A stretch of 64,000 nucleotides of DNA from Calothrix sp. NIES-4101 (GTDB lineage Bacteria; Cyanobacteriota; Cyanobacteriia; Cyanobacteriales; Nostocaceae), in the NCBI GenBank assembly GCA_004296455.1, contig AP018280.1:4092001-4156000 (forward strand), given 5' to 3'. The notes under the pieces are model-generated. The model was not told the origin of the DNA. It worked only from the letters and a program-made list of their open reading frames with translations, and made no database searches. Of the stretch, positions 55,732 through 64,000 are shown piece after piece. Each line of letters begins with the position of its first letter. The stretch's first letter is position 1. The position numbers and the translations under genes were made by a program.

Positions 55732-57162
55732 CTACACAAAAATCTCTTCCGGCAAATCCAACCAATCCAAGCTAGACTCAGCCAAAATTTCAGTCCCGAA
55801 ATCCCAAGGGGCGGGCTTGCGAATTTGCTCCCACACAGGGCTATGCAAAGCCTCATCTAACTCCCGCGCCATCTCCACCATGCCACTATATCCAGCATAG
55901 GTATGATGACGTTCTTGGTTAATATCTAGAAAAGGAATTCGAGCTTTGAGTGCGGTATATTGGTTACGACCTCCAGCAATCAGCATTTCTGCCTTTGTTT
56001 CATTAATTACTCGTAAAATTTCTTGAGGATTGCCCTTTTCTAAGGTAATTCCATCTTTTCCAAGTAATTTTTTAATTTTGGCTTTGTCCTCTTCCGTACT
56101 TTTTTTGGTACTGGTCGCAACAACGTCCATCCCCAAGTCTTGGGCAGCCGAAATAATCGACCAACTCTTCACTCCACCTGTGTAAATAACTACCTTTCTA
56201 CCCTTGAGTCGGGCACGATAGGGAGCCAATGCCACATCTAATTTCGCATTTTCTTCGGCAATTAACTGTTCGGTACGGGCTTGCAATTCCACATCGCCCA
56301 ATTTTGCGGCAATATTCCGCAAACAACGGTTCATATCCTCTACGCCATAGAATGATTCCTCAATGTAGGGAATTCCGTAGCGTTCCTCCATCTTCCGCGC
56401 CATATTAATCAACGCTTTGGAGCAAATCATCACATTCAGCTTGGCACGGTGAGCATAGGTAATTTCTTGATAGCGAGCATCACCAGTTATTTTGGACAAA
56501 ACGCGAATGCCTAATTTTTTCAATAAAGGCAATATATTCCACATTTCCCCAGCGATATTGTACTCACCAATGAGATTAATATCATAAGGTGTTGTATAGT
56601 CTGGTTCACCAGTCCCAACAACATACTCTAGTAAAGCTTCACCACCAATACGATTACCAAGGTTTTTACTACCTACGAAGCCAGCAGCATTAACTGGCAC
56701 AACGGGAGTGTTAATTTTCTTTGCTGCCGCTTGGCATACCGCATCCATATCTTCGCCGATGAGCGCTGTAACACAGGTCGAGTATACGAATATCGCTGCG
56801 GGGTTGTAGCGCTTATGGATATCCAAGATAGCTTTATAGAGCTTTTTTTCTCCGCCGAAGATAACATCATTTTCGCTTAAGTCTGTTGTAAAGCCCATTT
56901 TATAAAGCGTGGGACCCGACGATAGACTGCCGCGACTACCCCAGGAGTTACCAGCGCAAGCGATGGGTCCGTGTACTAAGTGAGCAGCATCAGTAATTGG
57001 TACAAGAGCAATCATTGCACCATCAAATGCACAACCTCCTTGGGCTGCTCCTGGCTGTGCTTGTTGGCTACATACTTTCTTTTTCTGGCTATCTTTTTGA
57101 CTGTTATGTTCGCATCCGGGTTCAGTCAAAAGTTCGTTGATTTTTGCTTGGGTAATTTTCAT
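55732..57162 (-). CDS. nifE: FeMo-cofactor scaffold subunit NifE
   Basis: 476 residues. Conserved elements are [58 protein letters not shown] and [20 protein letters not shown]. The cysteines resemble those of NifD that hold the P-cluster-like centre. With NifN it makes the NifEN scaffold that transfers FeMo-co to NifDK. It lies 446 bp after the end of nifK, separated by a long inverted repeat, so it may be expressed from its own promoter or by readthrough. Confidence 0.96.
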   Translation of the reverse strand: MKITQAKINELLTEPGCEHNSQKDSQKKKVCSQQAQPGAAQGGCAFDGAMIALVPITDAAHLVHGPIACAGNSWGSRGSLSSGPTLYKMGFTTDLSENDVIFGGEKKLYKAILDIHKRYNPAAIFVYSTCVTALIGEDMDAVCQAAAKKINTPVVPVNAAGFVGSKNLGNRIGGEALLEYVVGTGEPDYTTPYDINLIGEYNIAGEMWNILPLLKKLGIRVLSKITGDARYQEITYAHRAKLNVMICSKALINMARKMEERYGIPYIEESFYGVEDMNRCLRNIAAKLGDVELQARTEQLIAEENAKLDVALAPYRARLKGRKVVIYTGGVKSWSIISAAQDLGMDVVATSTKKSTEEDKAKIKKLLGKDGITLEKGNPQEILRVINETKAEMLIAGGRNQYTALKARIPFLDINQERHHTYAGYSGMVEMARELDEALHSPVWEQIRKPAPWDFGTEILAESSLDWLDLPEEIFV

Positions 57163-57460
57163 AGTTCTGGCGCTGGATGAGATAGTTTAATAGTGTAATT
57201 TCGTAATAATGCTGCTACTCCCCTATGGGAAGACTGACGCTGATGTAATTTGTAATATCTAATTTTTAATTCCCAATAATAAATTGATAATTTTTAACTC
57301 CTAAGTATGTGGTGACAATCAAAACTAATGAACAAACGGACTGTGTAATTATTCCTGGAAAATTATGCTGTTATCTTGGGAGTTTTATCTTTAGATTTAG
57401 CCTGATTACTTCATTATTAACTATTATTTATGACTTTTCAGTATTAACTAATAACTAATA

Positions 57461-57582
57461 AGAAAAAGGAAAGGAAATTTAGAAAAACTAGAAAGATGAA
57501 GAATAAAAGATGAGGTATTTGATTTATTTTCCTTCATGCTTTATTCTTCAATCTTCATCATTTATCCTTTTCCTTTTCCTTT
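57461..57582. repeat. Long imperfect inverted repeat between nifK and nifE
   Basis: Left arm: AGAAAAAGGAAAGGAAA...GATGAAGAATAAA; right arm: TTTATTCTTCAATCTTCATC...CCTTTTCCTTTTCCTTT. The arms pair over most of ~50 bp each, with mismatches and a loop at about 57510-57530. The structure lies in the 446-bp nifK-nifE gap (57163-57608), which otherwise contains only AT-rich repeats and no gene. Confidence 0.7.
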
Positions 57583-57608
57583 GTTGGCACGCCGCGAGTA
57601 ATTAATTC

Positions 57609-57872
57609 TTAGCGAATTAAGTCGAAGGAGATGTCAGTTACACCAGTGATGTTGCTGTTGCGATCCATTTCATCAAGTAGTGTATTAACAACCCAGTTGA
57701 GAAGATTTAAACCACCTTGGTAGCCAAGGGTAGCATAGCGGTGTAAGTGATGGCGATCGAACAGAGGATAACCAATGCGAACCATAGGAATCTTGGTATC
57801 GCGCCACAAGTATTTACCGTAGGAGTTACCAATGAAGAAGTCAACAGGCTCGGTAAACAATAAGCTTCTAAT
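57609..57872 (-). CDS. nifK: Nitrogenase MoFe protein beta subunit, 3' end only
   Basis: The last ~87 codons of nifK (IRSLLFTEPVDFFIGNSYGK, YLWRDTKIPMVRIGYPLFDR, HHLHRYATLGYQGGLNLLNW, NITGVTDISFDLIR). Normal NifK is ~510 residues, so about 425 N-terminal codons, including all P-cluster cysteines, are absent. Family sequence stops upstream of the RSLLFTEP motif near 57866-57880. A recombinase gene starts ~50 bp beyond. The missing 5' part must lie outside the window, since 57.9-64 kb holds none of it. This matches an excision-element interruption in a heterocyst former. Confidence 0.93.
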   Translation of the reverse strand: MRSLLFTEPVDFFIGNSYGKYLWRDTKIPMVRIGYPLFDRHHLHRYATLGYQGGLNLLNWVVNTLLDEMDRNSNITGVTDISFDLIR

Positions 57873-57920
57873 GCGTGGACTATCAGGTAAAATGAAAAAT
57901 ATTGCTGTCAGGTCTGATAT

Positions 57921-59471
57921 ATGGACGTTTGGGGATATGCTCGCGTGAGTACAGATGAGCAGGCGGATGATGAAGGAGCGCTAATTAAGCAGATGCGTCG
58001 CTTGCGAAGTGCTGGAGCCACAAAAATATATTACGATGTGGAAAGTCGTACCAGTGATAAGCGTAAAGGGCTGTTACAGTTAATTGAAGATATCAACATA
58101 TTACTACCCGAAAAAGTATCGAAGTTATTATTTATTCGCATTGACCGTTTAACTTCTTCATCAATGACCTTTTATCGGTTAATGGATGCATTGAAAAAAA
58201 AAGGCATACAACCGATCGCACTTGATGAACCATTTGATCTATCAAGTATTGGCGGTGAACTCACAATTGATGTGAGATTGGCAGCATCTAAATATGAAGT
58301 GAAAATGTTAGGAATGCGAGTCAAAAAAGAGCGCGATGCTCGTAAAGCCAACAAAAAACCCCATTGGAATGCACCATTAGGTTATGTGGTTGAAAATGAC
58401 AAATATAAACGTGACGATCGCCCCTGTGTTTGCTTGATTGACGATAAAATGGAAATGACGCGATCGCAATTGATGCGATTTGTATTTGACACTTTTTTGA
58501 GTGTAGGTACGGTATCACAAACAGTAAAGAGACTACACGATATTTTCGGCATTCAAGCCAATGCTGTACCTAAATATCGCAATGATACAGTGAATTTGTT
58601 AGGGGAAGCAGAGGAAATTATCCTCGAGAACATTAACAAATCCCGTAGTGGTGGGTTAAATCTGCGTTATCCCCACACAAGTCTAAAATGGTCTGTTTCT
58701 GGTTTGCGCTCTATTTTGGTAAATCCTGTTTATGCTGGGGGCACGCTGTATAATACGGTGGTTCGTCCCAAAGGACATCGTAAACCCTTCGATGAATGGG
58801 AAGTTACCTGGGGAACTCACGAGGATGAAGCAATTATTACCCGTGAGGAACATGAACGCATCAAAGCCATGATTCGCAGCAATAGAAATAACCGATGGGT
58901 AAATGAACAGAAATACACCAACCCATTTGCAAACTTAGTCAAATGCCAACATTGCGGTGCAGCCTACAGTCGTCAGTGCAAAAAATTAGTTAAGAAAAAG
59001 AATTTTGTTAGACACCATTATCAATGCAGTTTTTATAGAACTGGTGCTTGCAGTAATGGACGTATGATTGCTTCCGATGACTTGGAAAAACAAGTCATTC
59101 AATATCTAGTGCGGGAAGCTGAACGATTAGCTGGCTTAGTCGAACAAGATATTTACATCACAGAGGAGCCACAAGAAGTAAAGACGTTGCGAGCATCTTT
59201 AAATACCCTAGAAGCACTACCTTCAAATCCAGCAATTGAAAAAGCCAAAGAAGATATGAGAATGCAGATTGCTGATGCGATCGCCACTACAAATAATACT
59301 TGCAAACAGTACCTGATTGCCAAAGAGCGAATTCTGGCGGCATTTTCCAACCAGAAGTACTGGGAAGGATTAGCTGTGGAGGATAAAAGGGCTTTATTGC
59401 AAGGATGCGTTCAGAAAATAGTGGTAGATGGGAACCTGGTGACTGGGGTTGAATTACTACATTTACATTAA
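57921..59471 (+). CDS. Large serine recombinase, XisF type
   Basis: 516 residues, nearly the length of XisF of Anabaena PCC 7120. The N-terminal resolvase domain (1-140) begins VWGYARVSTDEQADDEGALI, with the catalytic Ser in ARVST and arginines in FIRIDRLTSSSMTFYR. The middle is the recombinase domain (WNAPLGYVVENDKYKRDD, SVSGLRSILVNPVYAGGTLY). The zinc ribbon is around 338-380 (VKCQHCGAAYSRQCKKL, YQCSFYRTGACSNGRM), followed by a coiled coil. It would cut both ends of the nifK element and restore nifK. The start lies ~50 bp from the nifK break, reading away from it. Confidence 0.93.
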   Translation: MDVWGYARVSTDEQADDEGALIKQMRRLRSAGATKIYYDVESRTSDKRKGLLQLIEDINILLPEKVSKLLFIRIDRLTSSSMTFYRLMDALKKKGIQPIALDEPFDLSSIGGELTIDVRLAASKYEVKMLGMRVKKERDARKANKKPHWNAPLGYVVENDKYKRDDRPCVCLIDDKMEMTRSQLMRFVFDTFLSVGTVSQTVKRLHDIFGIQANAVPKYRNDTVNLLGEAEEIILENINKSRSGGLNLRYPHTSLKWSVSGLRSILVNPVYAGGTLYNTVVRPKGHRKPFDEWEVTWGTHEDEAIITREEHERIKAMIRSNRNNRWVNEQKYTNPFANLVKCQHCGAAYSRQCKKLVKKKNFVRHHYQCSFYRTGACSNGRMIASDDLEKQVIQYLVREAERLAGLVEQDIYITEEPQEVKTLRASLNTLEALPSNPAIEKAKEDMRMQIADAIATTNNTCKQYLIAKERILAAFSNQKYWEGLAVEDKRALLQGCVQKIVVDGNLVTGVELLHLH

Positions 59472-59605
59472 GCAACTTGAGACTGATGACATTTTGTTTG
59501 GCTCTGCTGCTGCTGTACTTGTGAAGCCTGTTGTAGCTGTGCTTCGCGTTTTTCAAACTCAATGACAGTACGAGCAACTAACTCTGCTAGGGTTTCACTT
59601 TTCAT
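59468..59605 (-). CDS. Tiny protein convergent with the recombinase, 45 aa
   Basis: ATG at 59605, stop at 59468, overlapping the recombinase stop by 4 bp. The sequence is MKSETLAELVARTVIEFEKR followed by a Gln-rich tail (QVQQQQSQTKCHQSQV). The first ~27 residues form one amphipathic helix. No ribosome site of note. Because it sits next to the recombinase, it might be a small accessory factor; PCC 7120 xisF needs xisH and xisI, but this protein is much smaller than either. Genuine coding is plausible, not proven. Confidence 0.45.
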   Translation of the reverse strand: MKSETLAELVARTVIEFEKREAQLQQASQVQQQQSQTKCHQSQVA

Positions 59606-59928
59606 AATTGATCTATATCGCTTCTTTGACGATAGCTGGGAAGTGAAAATATTCTGTTAGCCGCAAGCTCTTTGATTTGCTGTGATTCCTATAATTAAAA
59701 AATAATTAAAAAAGCGATCGCAATTTTTTTGTGCGATCGCGATTCATATTATGCCCACTTAAATACTTGTCGTATCAAGTTCGGCTCATCTAAATGATTA
59801 TATTTTCTCCGCGTCTCTCTATCTCCCCATCTCCGCCTTGGTTTTGTCGCCATTATTTCGGTGACACAATGCGGATAGTAATTCTGACTACTGCGCTTCA
59901 CTCAAATATCCCTGAGAATTAAAGGAAT
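59606..59928. other. Intergenic with HIP1 sites
   Basis: 323 bp with two adjacent HIP1-type sites near 59714-59742 (AGCGATCGCAATTTTTTTGT, then GCGATCGCGA), which could pair as a small hairpin. A degenerate repeat word near 59800-59850 resembles one at ~50340. No gene is supported. Confidence 0.45.
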
Positions 59929-60423
59929 TTAAGCAGGAACGACTTGGGCAACTAGTGAGCGTTTATCAAAGGACTGCACTTTTCCTACTTGAGCCAGAGC
60001 GTTGACAATCCGTTGTAACAATTCTCCAGCTTGGTCACGATATTGATGTTCTCGACCCCGTAAACGAATCACAAACTTTACAGAATCACCTTTACTCAAC
60101 CACCCAATAGCTTGCTCAATGCGTAAGTTGTAATCAGCTACACCTACATTCGGACGCAGCCGAACTTCCTTTACCGTAGGTCTAGCACTATGTCCCTGAC
60201 GCTTTTTCTTTTTATACTGAAGCTTACCATAGTTAACAATTTTGGCGACTGGAGCATCCTTGCTTTCGGAAACGACTACTAGGTCGAGTTCTAAGCTTTG
60301 TGCCAGTTGTAGAGCCTCATGTGTGTCGATCAAACCACGGTTATTATTTTCATGGTCAATCAAGAAGACTTGAGGTGACTTGATTTGCGAGTTCATTAAT
60401 TGCTTGTGGATTGCGATAATCAT
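59929..60423 (-). CDS. Translation initiation factor IF-3-like protein
   Basis: 164 residues with both IF-3 domains: N-terminal FLIDHENNNRGLIDTHEALQ and LVVVSESKDAPVAKIVNYGK, a lysine-rich linker (LQYKKKKRQGHSARP), and C-terminal VKEVRLRPNVGVADYNLRIE, IGWLSKGDSVKFVIRLRGRE. Slightly shorter and more divergent than typical IF-3 at the ends, so it may be a second copy rather than the essential infC; the usual rpmI-rplT neighbours are absent. A strong AGGAGG lies just 2 bp before the first ATG, so the start may differ. Odd to find on a nifK element. Confidence 0.85.
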   Translation of the reverse strand: MIIAIHKQLMNSQIKSPQVFLIDHENNNRGLIDTHEALQLAQSLELDLVVVSESKDAPVAKIVNYGKLQYKKKKRQGHSARPTVKEVRLRPNVGVADYNLRIEQAIGWLSKGDSVKFVIRLRGREHQYRDQAGELLQRIVNALAQVGKVQSFDKRSLVAQVVPA

Positions 60424-60883
60424 TTCCTCCTAACTATTCAATACTTTGCGAGTGCAACTAGTGCTAACTTAACACAACACTAACTAGTAATTATGATTTC
60501 TTAATATAATACTCTCTTACTTTGTTCAATATAGTTCAATATATATGTGTATTATTGTGTCGTTTCCCCTGGTTTGATGGGAAATATATCTTCACACCTT
60601 TGCTACTTCTAGTTACTGAATCCTTCAAAACCTCCAACTGGAGAGTCATGTAACTGAATCAATCGATAATTACCCCAACATATGTTCTAAAGATAAACGA
60701 AAATAAATGCATCTTTTTTTCAAGCTCCTCCCCAAAAGCGATCTGTTATGTCATAATGAAAAGCGAGAGTTAATTCGGTTAGCAGCGTTTGTTTTTAATA
60801 TTGACAGGTTTTTTGTTTTTCGTATTTACAAACTTTTCTCCGAAACCTAAATCTCTACACATTTATTACTTCGGAGACAGAGT
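60424..60883. promoter_or_regulatory. Divergent promoter region between IF-3-like and rbp genes
   Basis: 460 bp with no gene, upstream of both neighbours. The RNA-binding-protein gene is preceded by a long AT-rich leader and a ribosome site CGGAGACAG. Cold-induced RRM genes of cyanobacteria often have such long leaders. No defined operator was found. Confidence 0.4.
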
Positions 60884-61183
60884 ATGTCAGTTTATGTAGG
60901 CAATCTTTCCTATGACGTTACAGAAGATAGTCTTAACGCCATATTTGCAGAGTATGGCTCTGTAAAACGTGTTCAGTTACCTACTGACCGCGACACAGGA
61001 CGTATGCGCGGATTTGGTTTCGTTGAAATGGGTACAGACGCTGAAGAGACAGCAGCGATTGATGCCCTCAATGGTGCTGAATGGATGGGACGTGACCTAA
61101 AAGTAAATAAGGCGAAACCCAGAGAAGATAGAGGTTCGTTTGGTGGTAATCGCGGAAACAATAGCTTCCATAACCGCTACTAA
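60884..61183 (+). CDS. RRM-type RNA-binding protein (Rbp family)
   Basis: 99 residues: one RRM (residues 1-80) with RNP2 VYVGNLSYDV at the start and RNP1 GRMRGFGFVEM in the middle, then a short glycine/asparagine tail (REDRGSFGGNRGNNSFHNRY). Single-RRM proteins with Gly-rich tails are typical of cyanobacteria and are often cold-regulated. They bind U-rich RNA and affect its stability. A terminator follows. Standard chromosomal gene type, unexpected in an excision element. Confidence 0.93.
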   Translation: MSVYVGNLSYDVTEDSLNAIFAEYGSVKRVQLPTDRDTGRMRGFGFVEMGTDAEETAAIDALNGAEWMGRDLKVNKAKPREDRGSFGGNRGNNSFHNRY

Positions 61184-61644
61184 GATTTGTAAATTTAGCT
61201 CTTCGGGCTAACTCATTAATCTAGTTAAATTCGCAAATTATTTTTGCGCTTCATGGCTCAGGCAATCTTGCTTGAGCCATTTTGATGCAATACTTGGATT
61301 ACAAATAAAAACACAAATATAGAAGCATAAATTGAAATCAATTAAACTGGGAATATTCCCCTGCTTTTGCGCTTTATTTAATCCATATTCCCTAGAAAGC
61401 AAAATTTATTTTTTAACTTTTTAACTTAGACACAACCAAAAGCTTAACCTAAATTTGGCGAATTTTTAACTATACCTTTGCTAATCCTTCCTTGTCTTAG
61501 TAAGAAGATTAGATAGCAGCTTGCAAAAACATCTATAAATAGATAGATATTTAGATATATGCACAAGTTGCGATCGCATTACGTTTCTATAGGTGTCAAT
61601 CAGCACCTATGATGACCTATTCTAATTCAAGGTGAGGAGTAAAA
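61184..61644. other. Intergenic between rbp gene and hydroxylase-like gene
   Basis: 461 bp with the rbp terminator and an AT-rich promoter region for the next gene; a clear AGGTGAGGAG ribosome site precedes 61645. No other gene is supported. Confidence 0.5.
61253..61285 (+). terminator. Terminator after the RNA-binding protein gene
   Basis: ATGGCTCA-GGCAATCTTGC-TTGAGCCAT forms an 8-bp stem extended by inner pairs, followed by TTTTGA. A smaller stem (CGCAAATTATTTTTGCG, 61232-61248) lies before it. Confidence 0.75.
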
Positions 61645-62154
61645 ATGCTGGAAATTATAGCTACAGCTTGGCTATTACTATTATTTGGTGATTTTTTTTC
61701 TACTTTTGCATACCACGTACCTGAACATGTTTTTGGTAGTCTCCACCTGAAAACACACCACTCAGCAAAAAAGGATTTTCGTCACTACGCTATCCTCATG
61801 CTCAACTATCAGGTTCTTTTAGACGGTTTTCTGGGTGCTTTACCTTATTTGCTAGTGGCAATATTATTGTGGTCTTTTTCCCCTGTTGGGGTTATCTGCG
61901 GACTACTTTTAGGTCAATTTCATGTGTGGTGGCGACATACTAATATTATGGGTTGGCAAACTCCCAAATTTATCGTTTTCTGGTGTCAGATTTTATCCAT
62001 CACCACCCCTGAACAACACTGGCTCCACCATCAAAAAACGAATACAGGTTTTGGGGATATTTTTACATTCTTTGATTTACCTGCAAAAGTCTGGTTGCGC
62101 TGGCTCCGCTTACTCAGAATGTATTTTCGTTCCTCACTTGTTTTCTTAAAGTAG
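61645..62154 (+). CDS. Fatty-acid-hydroxylase/sterol-desaturase-like membrane protein
   Basis: 169 residues, starting after a strong ribosome site. Histidine motifs typical of di-iron membrane enzymes are visible: YHVPEHVFGSLHLKTHHSAK, GQFHVWWRHTNIMGW and TPEQHWLHHQKTNTGFGDIF. Three to four hydrophobic segments alternate with them (IIATAWLLLLFGDFFSTFAY, LDGFLGALPYLLVAILLWSF). It is at the small end of the family. It probably hydroxylates or desaturates a lipid or related substrate in the membrane; the substrate is not known. A weak hairpin lies downstream (62180-62216). Confidence 0.75.
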   Translation: MLEIIATAWLLLLFGDFFSTFAYHVPEHVFGSLHLKTHHSAKKDFRHYAILMLNYQVLLDGFLGALPYLLVAILLWSFSPVGVICGLLLGQFHVWWRHTNIMGWQTPKFIVFWCQILSITTPEQHWLHHQKTNTGFGDIFTFFDLPAKVWLRWLRLLRMYFRSSLVFLK

Positions 62155-62398
62155 TGCAAGCTTAACTTGGCTACAGATTTTATATCCCCGGCTTCCTAAA
62201 AAAGTCGGCGATATCAAACCATGATGCAGTCAAGAAATCTTATCTATAAAAATGAGTTAGAGAAGCTCGGCGATCGCGATAGAATTTAGAAAACCATGCC
62301 CGGTTGCTACTTAACCTCTCCACCCGCAAAAATATTTGATTTTTAATTCTGCTGTAAGATATAAAATCATCTCTCCATAACCTTCGTAAAACTTAGTA

Positions 62399-63451
62399 AT
62401 GACGGACTACTTCCGCACAAACATTGCAGCAATGTCTGCTTATATCCCTGGTGAACAGCCCAAACCTGGTAGCCAAATTATCAAACTCAACAGCAACGAA
62501 AACCCCTATCCTCCCTCACCTGCGGTGTTGGAAGTCTTACAAAACTTTAATAGCGAATGGTTGCGACGCTATCCAAATGCCTATGGTGAGGATTTTCGTC
62601 AAGCAGCGAGTCAAGCTTTAGGTGTCCCTAGCGATTGGATTATTGTTGGTAATGGTAGCGATGAATTATTAAATGTCATCATGCGCGCCTGTACGGAACC
62701 CGGACGCAAAGTAGCTTATCCGACACCAACCTATGTGCTGTATAGCACTTTAACGCAGATGCAATCTGCGGAACTTGTAGAAATTCCTTACGGAGAGAAC
62801 TACGAGTTTCCCCTAGATGAATTAATTGTTACTAACGCTGATGTCACATTTATTGCAACGCCCAATAGTCCTTCCGGTCATGTAGTGCCAATCGATGAAT
62901 TGCGGAAATTTGCCAGTAAATTATCTGGGGTTTTGGTAATTGATGAAGCCTATGTGGATTTTGCTCAAGAAAATGCTTTGAATTTAGTGCGGGAATTTGA
63001 GAATGTCATCTCAATACGTACTCTTTCCAAAGGTTATTCTTTAGCTGGTGTGCGTTTAGGTTTTGGGATTGCCAATCCAAACTTGCTAAGTGGACTATAT
63101 AAAGTCAAAGATAGTTATAACATTGATGCGATCGCCATTGCTGTGGGAGTGGCTGCAATTAGTGACCAAGTATATAAAAATACTTGTGTAGCCAAGGTGA
63201 AAGTATCGCGGACAAAGTTAGGGATAGACTTACAGCAATTAGGTTTTCGTGTTTGGGATTCTCAGACCAATTTTTTATTAGTGCAACCACCGCAAGCAAA
63301 TGCAGAGTATCTCTATCAAAAATTGAAGGAACAAGGCATTTTGGTGCGCTATTTCCAGCAACCCCGATTAGATGATAAATTACGCATTACTATTGGCACT
63401 GATGAAGAAAATCAAGTACTGATTAAAGCTTTATTTAATCTCATGAATTAG
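62399..63451 (+). CDS. hisC: Histidinol-phosphate aminotransferase
   Basis: 350 residues, full length for HisC. Motifs of fold-type I PLP enzymes: IKLNSNENPYPPSPAVLEVL, VGNGSDELLNVIMRACTEPG, ATPNSPSGHVVPIDEL, the cofactor Asp/Tyr in VIDEAYVDFAQE and the PLP lysine in RTLSKGYSLAGVRLGFG. It converts imidazole-acetol phosphate to histidinol phosphate with glutamate. Many cyanobacteria carry more than one hisC-like gene, so whether this copy is the main one is unknown. It is convergent with chrA and alone as a his gene. Confidence 0.92.
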   Translation: MTDYFRTNIAAMSAYIPGEQPKPGSQIIKLNSNENPYPPSPAVLEVLQNFNSEWLRRYPNAYGEDFRQAASQALGVPSDWIIVGNGSDELLNVIMRACTEPGRKVAYPTPTYVLYSTLTQMQSAELVEIPYGENYEFPLDELIVTNADVTFIATPNSPSGHVVPIDELRKFASKLSGVLVIDEAYVDFAQENALNLVREFENVISIRTLSKGYSLAGVRLGFGIANPNLLSGLYKVKDSYNIDAIAIAVGVAAISDQVYKNTCVAKVKVSRTKLGIDLQQLGFRVWDSQTNFLLVQPPQANAEYLYQKLKEQGILVRYFQQPRLDDKLRITIGTDEENQVLIKALFNLMN

Positions 63452-63506
63452 TCAAGACAAAATAAACGTGATCTATTGATGATTTCACATTTATCAAACC
63501 TAATAT

Positions 63507-64000
63507 TTATTTAAACAGAGAAGTTAGCAAACCAATAATAGCTCCACCACCAACTAGCCAAGCAGAATTTACTTTAAAACGAATTAAGAAGACTGCTGAA
63601 ATAATGGCAATTATCACAGCTAAAAAATCCACAAATGGAGCTTTTGTTAAAGTTAAAGTCGCTATTCCCAATTGCAAAGTCACAACAACCATCAAAGCAA
63701 CAGCACTAACATTAACCGAATCCAAAAATGCACTGGTCCATTTAGAAGAACGTAAAAAAGGAATGAGAGGATTGAGAATTGCAGTAAAGAAAAATGATGG
63801 TAGGAAAATTCCCCCAGTTGCCACAATTGCCCCTGGGACACCGGCAATGACGTAGCCAATAAAAGTAGCAGTTGAAAGTACTGGACCTGGAGTAAACTGA
63901 CCAATTGCGATCGCATCCAATAATTGCTGTTGTGTCAACCAACCATACTGTTCAACTAATTCCCCTTGCAGAAACGCCACTAATAAATAACCACCACCAA
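63507..64000 (-). CDS. chrA: Chromate transporter ChrA, partial (N-terminal part outside window)
   Basis: The frame is open to the window edge, so the protein extends beyond 64000 (LGGGYLLVAFLQGELVEQYG). Visible features are the ChrA motif FLQGELVEQYGWLTQQQLLD, AIAIGQFTPGPVLSTATFIG and YVIAGVPGAIVATGGIFLPS, followed by several hydrophobic segments to the C-terminus. A GTG within the frame at 63980 is not the start. Membrane transporter for chromate or sulphate-like anions; bacterial ChrA is usually ~390 residues, so about half is seen. Confidence 0.9.
   Translation of the reverse strand, partial: GGGYLLVAFLQGELVEQYGWLTQQQLLDAIAIGQFTPGPVLSTATFIGYVIAGVPGAIVATGGIFLPSFFFTAILNPLIPFLRSSKWTSAFLDSVNVSAVALMVVVTLQLGIATLTLTKAPFVDFLAVIIAIISAVFLIRFKVNSAWLVGGGAIIGLLTSLFK

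Larger units (their letters stand above)
57873..64000. mobile_element. nifK excision element, 3'-side end, extends past window
   Basis: The element starts at the nifK break and runs at least to the window edge (over 6.1 kb). The first gene is an XisF-type serine recombinase reading inward; then a tiny minus-strand gene, an IF-3-like gene, an RNA-binding-protein gene, a hydroxylase-like gene, hisC and partial chrA. The 5' part of nifK is not seen. The exact crossover point cannot be set without the other end. An assembly join or an ancient rearrangement remain alternatives. Confidence 0.7.

Noticed and set aside
1-64000. CRISPR arrays, rRNA and tRNA genes
   Set aside because: Both strands were read for regular repeat-spacer patterns and tRNA-like cloverleaf ends; none was convincing.

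Overview
The window comes from a filamentous, heterocyst-forming cyanobacterium (order Nostocales; genus not determined). The evidence is the many HIP1 octamers (GCGATCGC), the low GC content, a nif/hes/fdxH cluster of the heterocyst type, an uptake hydrogenase (hupS, hupL, hupW), and two genes interrupted by developmentally excised DNA elements, each with its own recombinase. No rRNA, tRNA or CRISPR array was seen.

Layout. Positions 1-8 kb hold a partial secreted protein, an AraC regulator, an AT-rich island with two tandem AlkB-like 2-oxoglutarate/Fe(II) oxygenase genes, a frameshifted IS5-like insertion sequence, a metallophosphoesterase and a decayed gene. Positions 8-22 kb are an accessory zone of small secreted, membrane and unknown proteins, with a block of minus-strand genes that includes two SMI1/KNR4 (SUKH) proteins. 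A 3'-end duplication of an LprI-domain gene is also here. Positions 22-33 kb carry a chloroperoxidase-type hydrolase, a frameshifted secD-like lipoprotein gene, an intact IS1380-type element, a zinc alcohol dehydrogenase, a Na+/H+ antiporter, and a DUF1400 hydrolase gene broken by a 161-bp MITE.

Positions 33-46 kb are the uptake hydrogenase region. hupS is followed by hupL, which is split by a 5,769-bp element bounded by 17-bp direct repeats. The element encodes an XisC-type tyrosine recombinase, a TPR protein, a two-gene nucleotidyltransferase module, and an insertion sequence that has jumped into that module. Precise excision restores a 531-residue HupL. Downstream are two small unknown genes, a histidine phosphatase and the maturation protease gene hupW. 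Positions 46-49 kb hold an ISL3-type element containing a second, unrelated MITE, then a CBS-CP12 fusion gene.

Positions 50-58 kb are a minus-strand nif operon, in transcription order nifK (3' end only), nifE, nifN, nifX, DUF269, Rop-like, nifW, hesA, a small membrane protein, hesB and fdxH, closed by a strong terminator. nifK is cut after its last ~87 codons. Immediately beyond the cut lies a large XisF-type serine recombinase gene, so nifK carries a second excision element. The rest of nifK is not found in the remaining 6.1 kb, which instead carries IF-3-like, RNA-binding protein, fatty-acid-hydroxylase-like, hisC and chrA genes. The nifK element is therefore large, or the gene is split across a long chromosomal distance.

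Together the window links nitrogenase cofactor assembly, hydrogen recycling and programmed DNA excision in heterocysts, within a region heavily worked over by insertion sequences, MITEs and short palindromic repeats.
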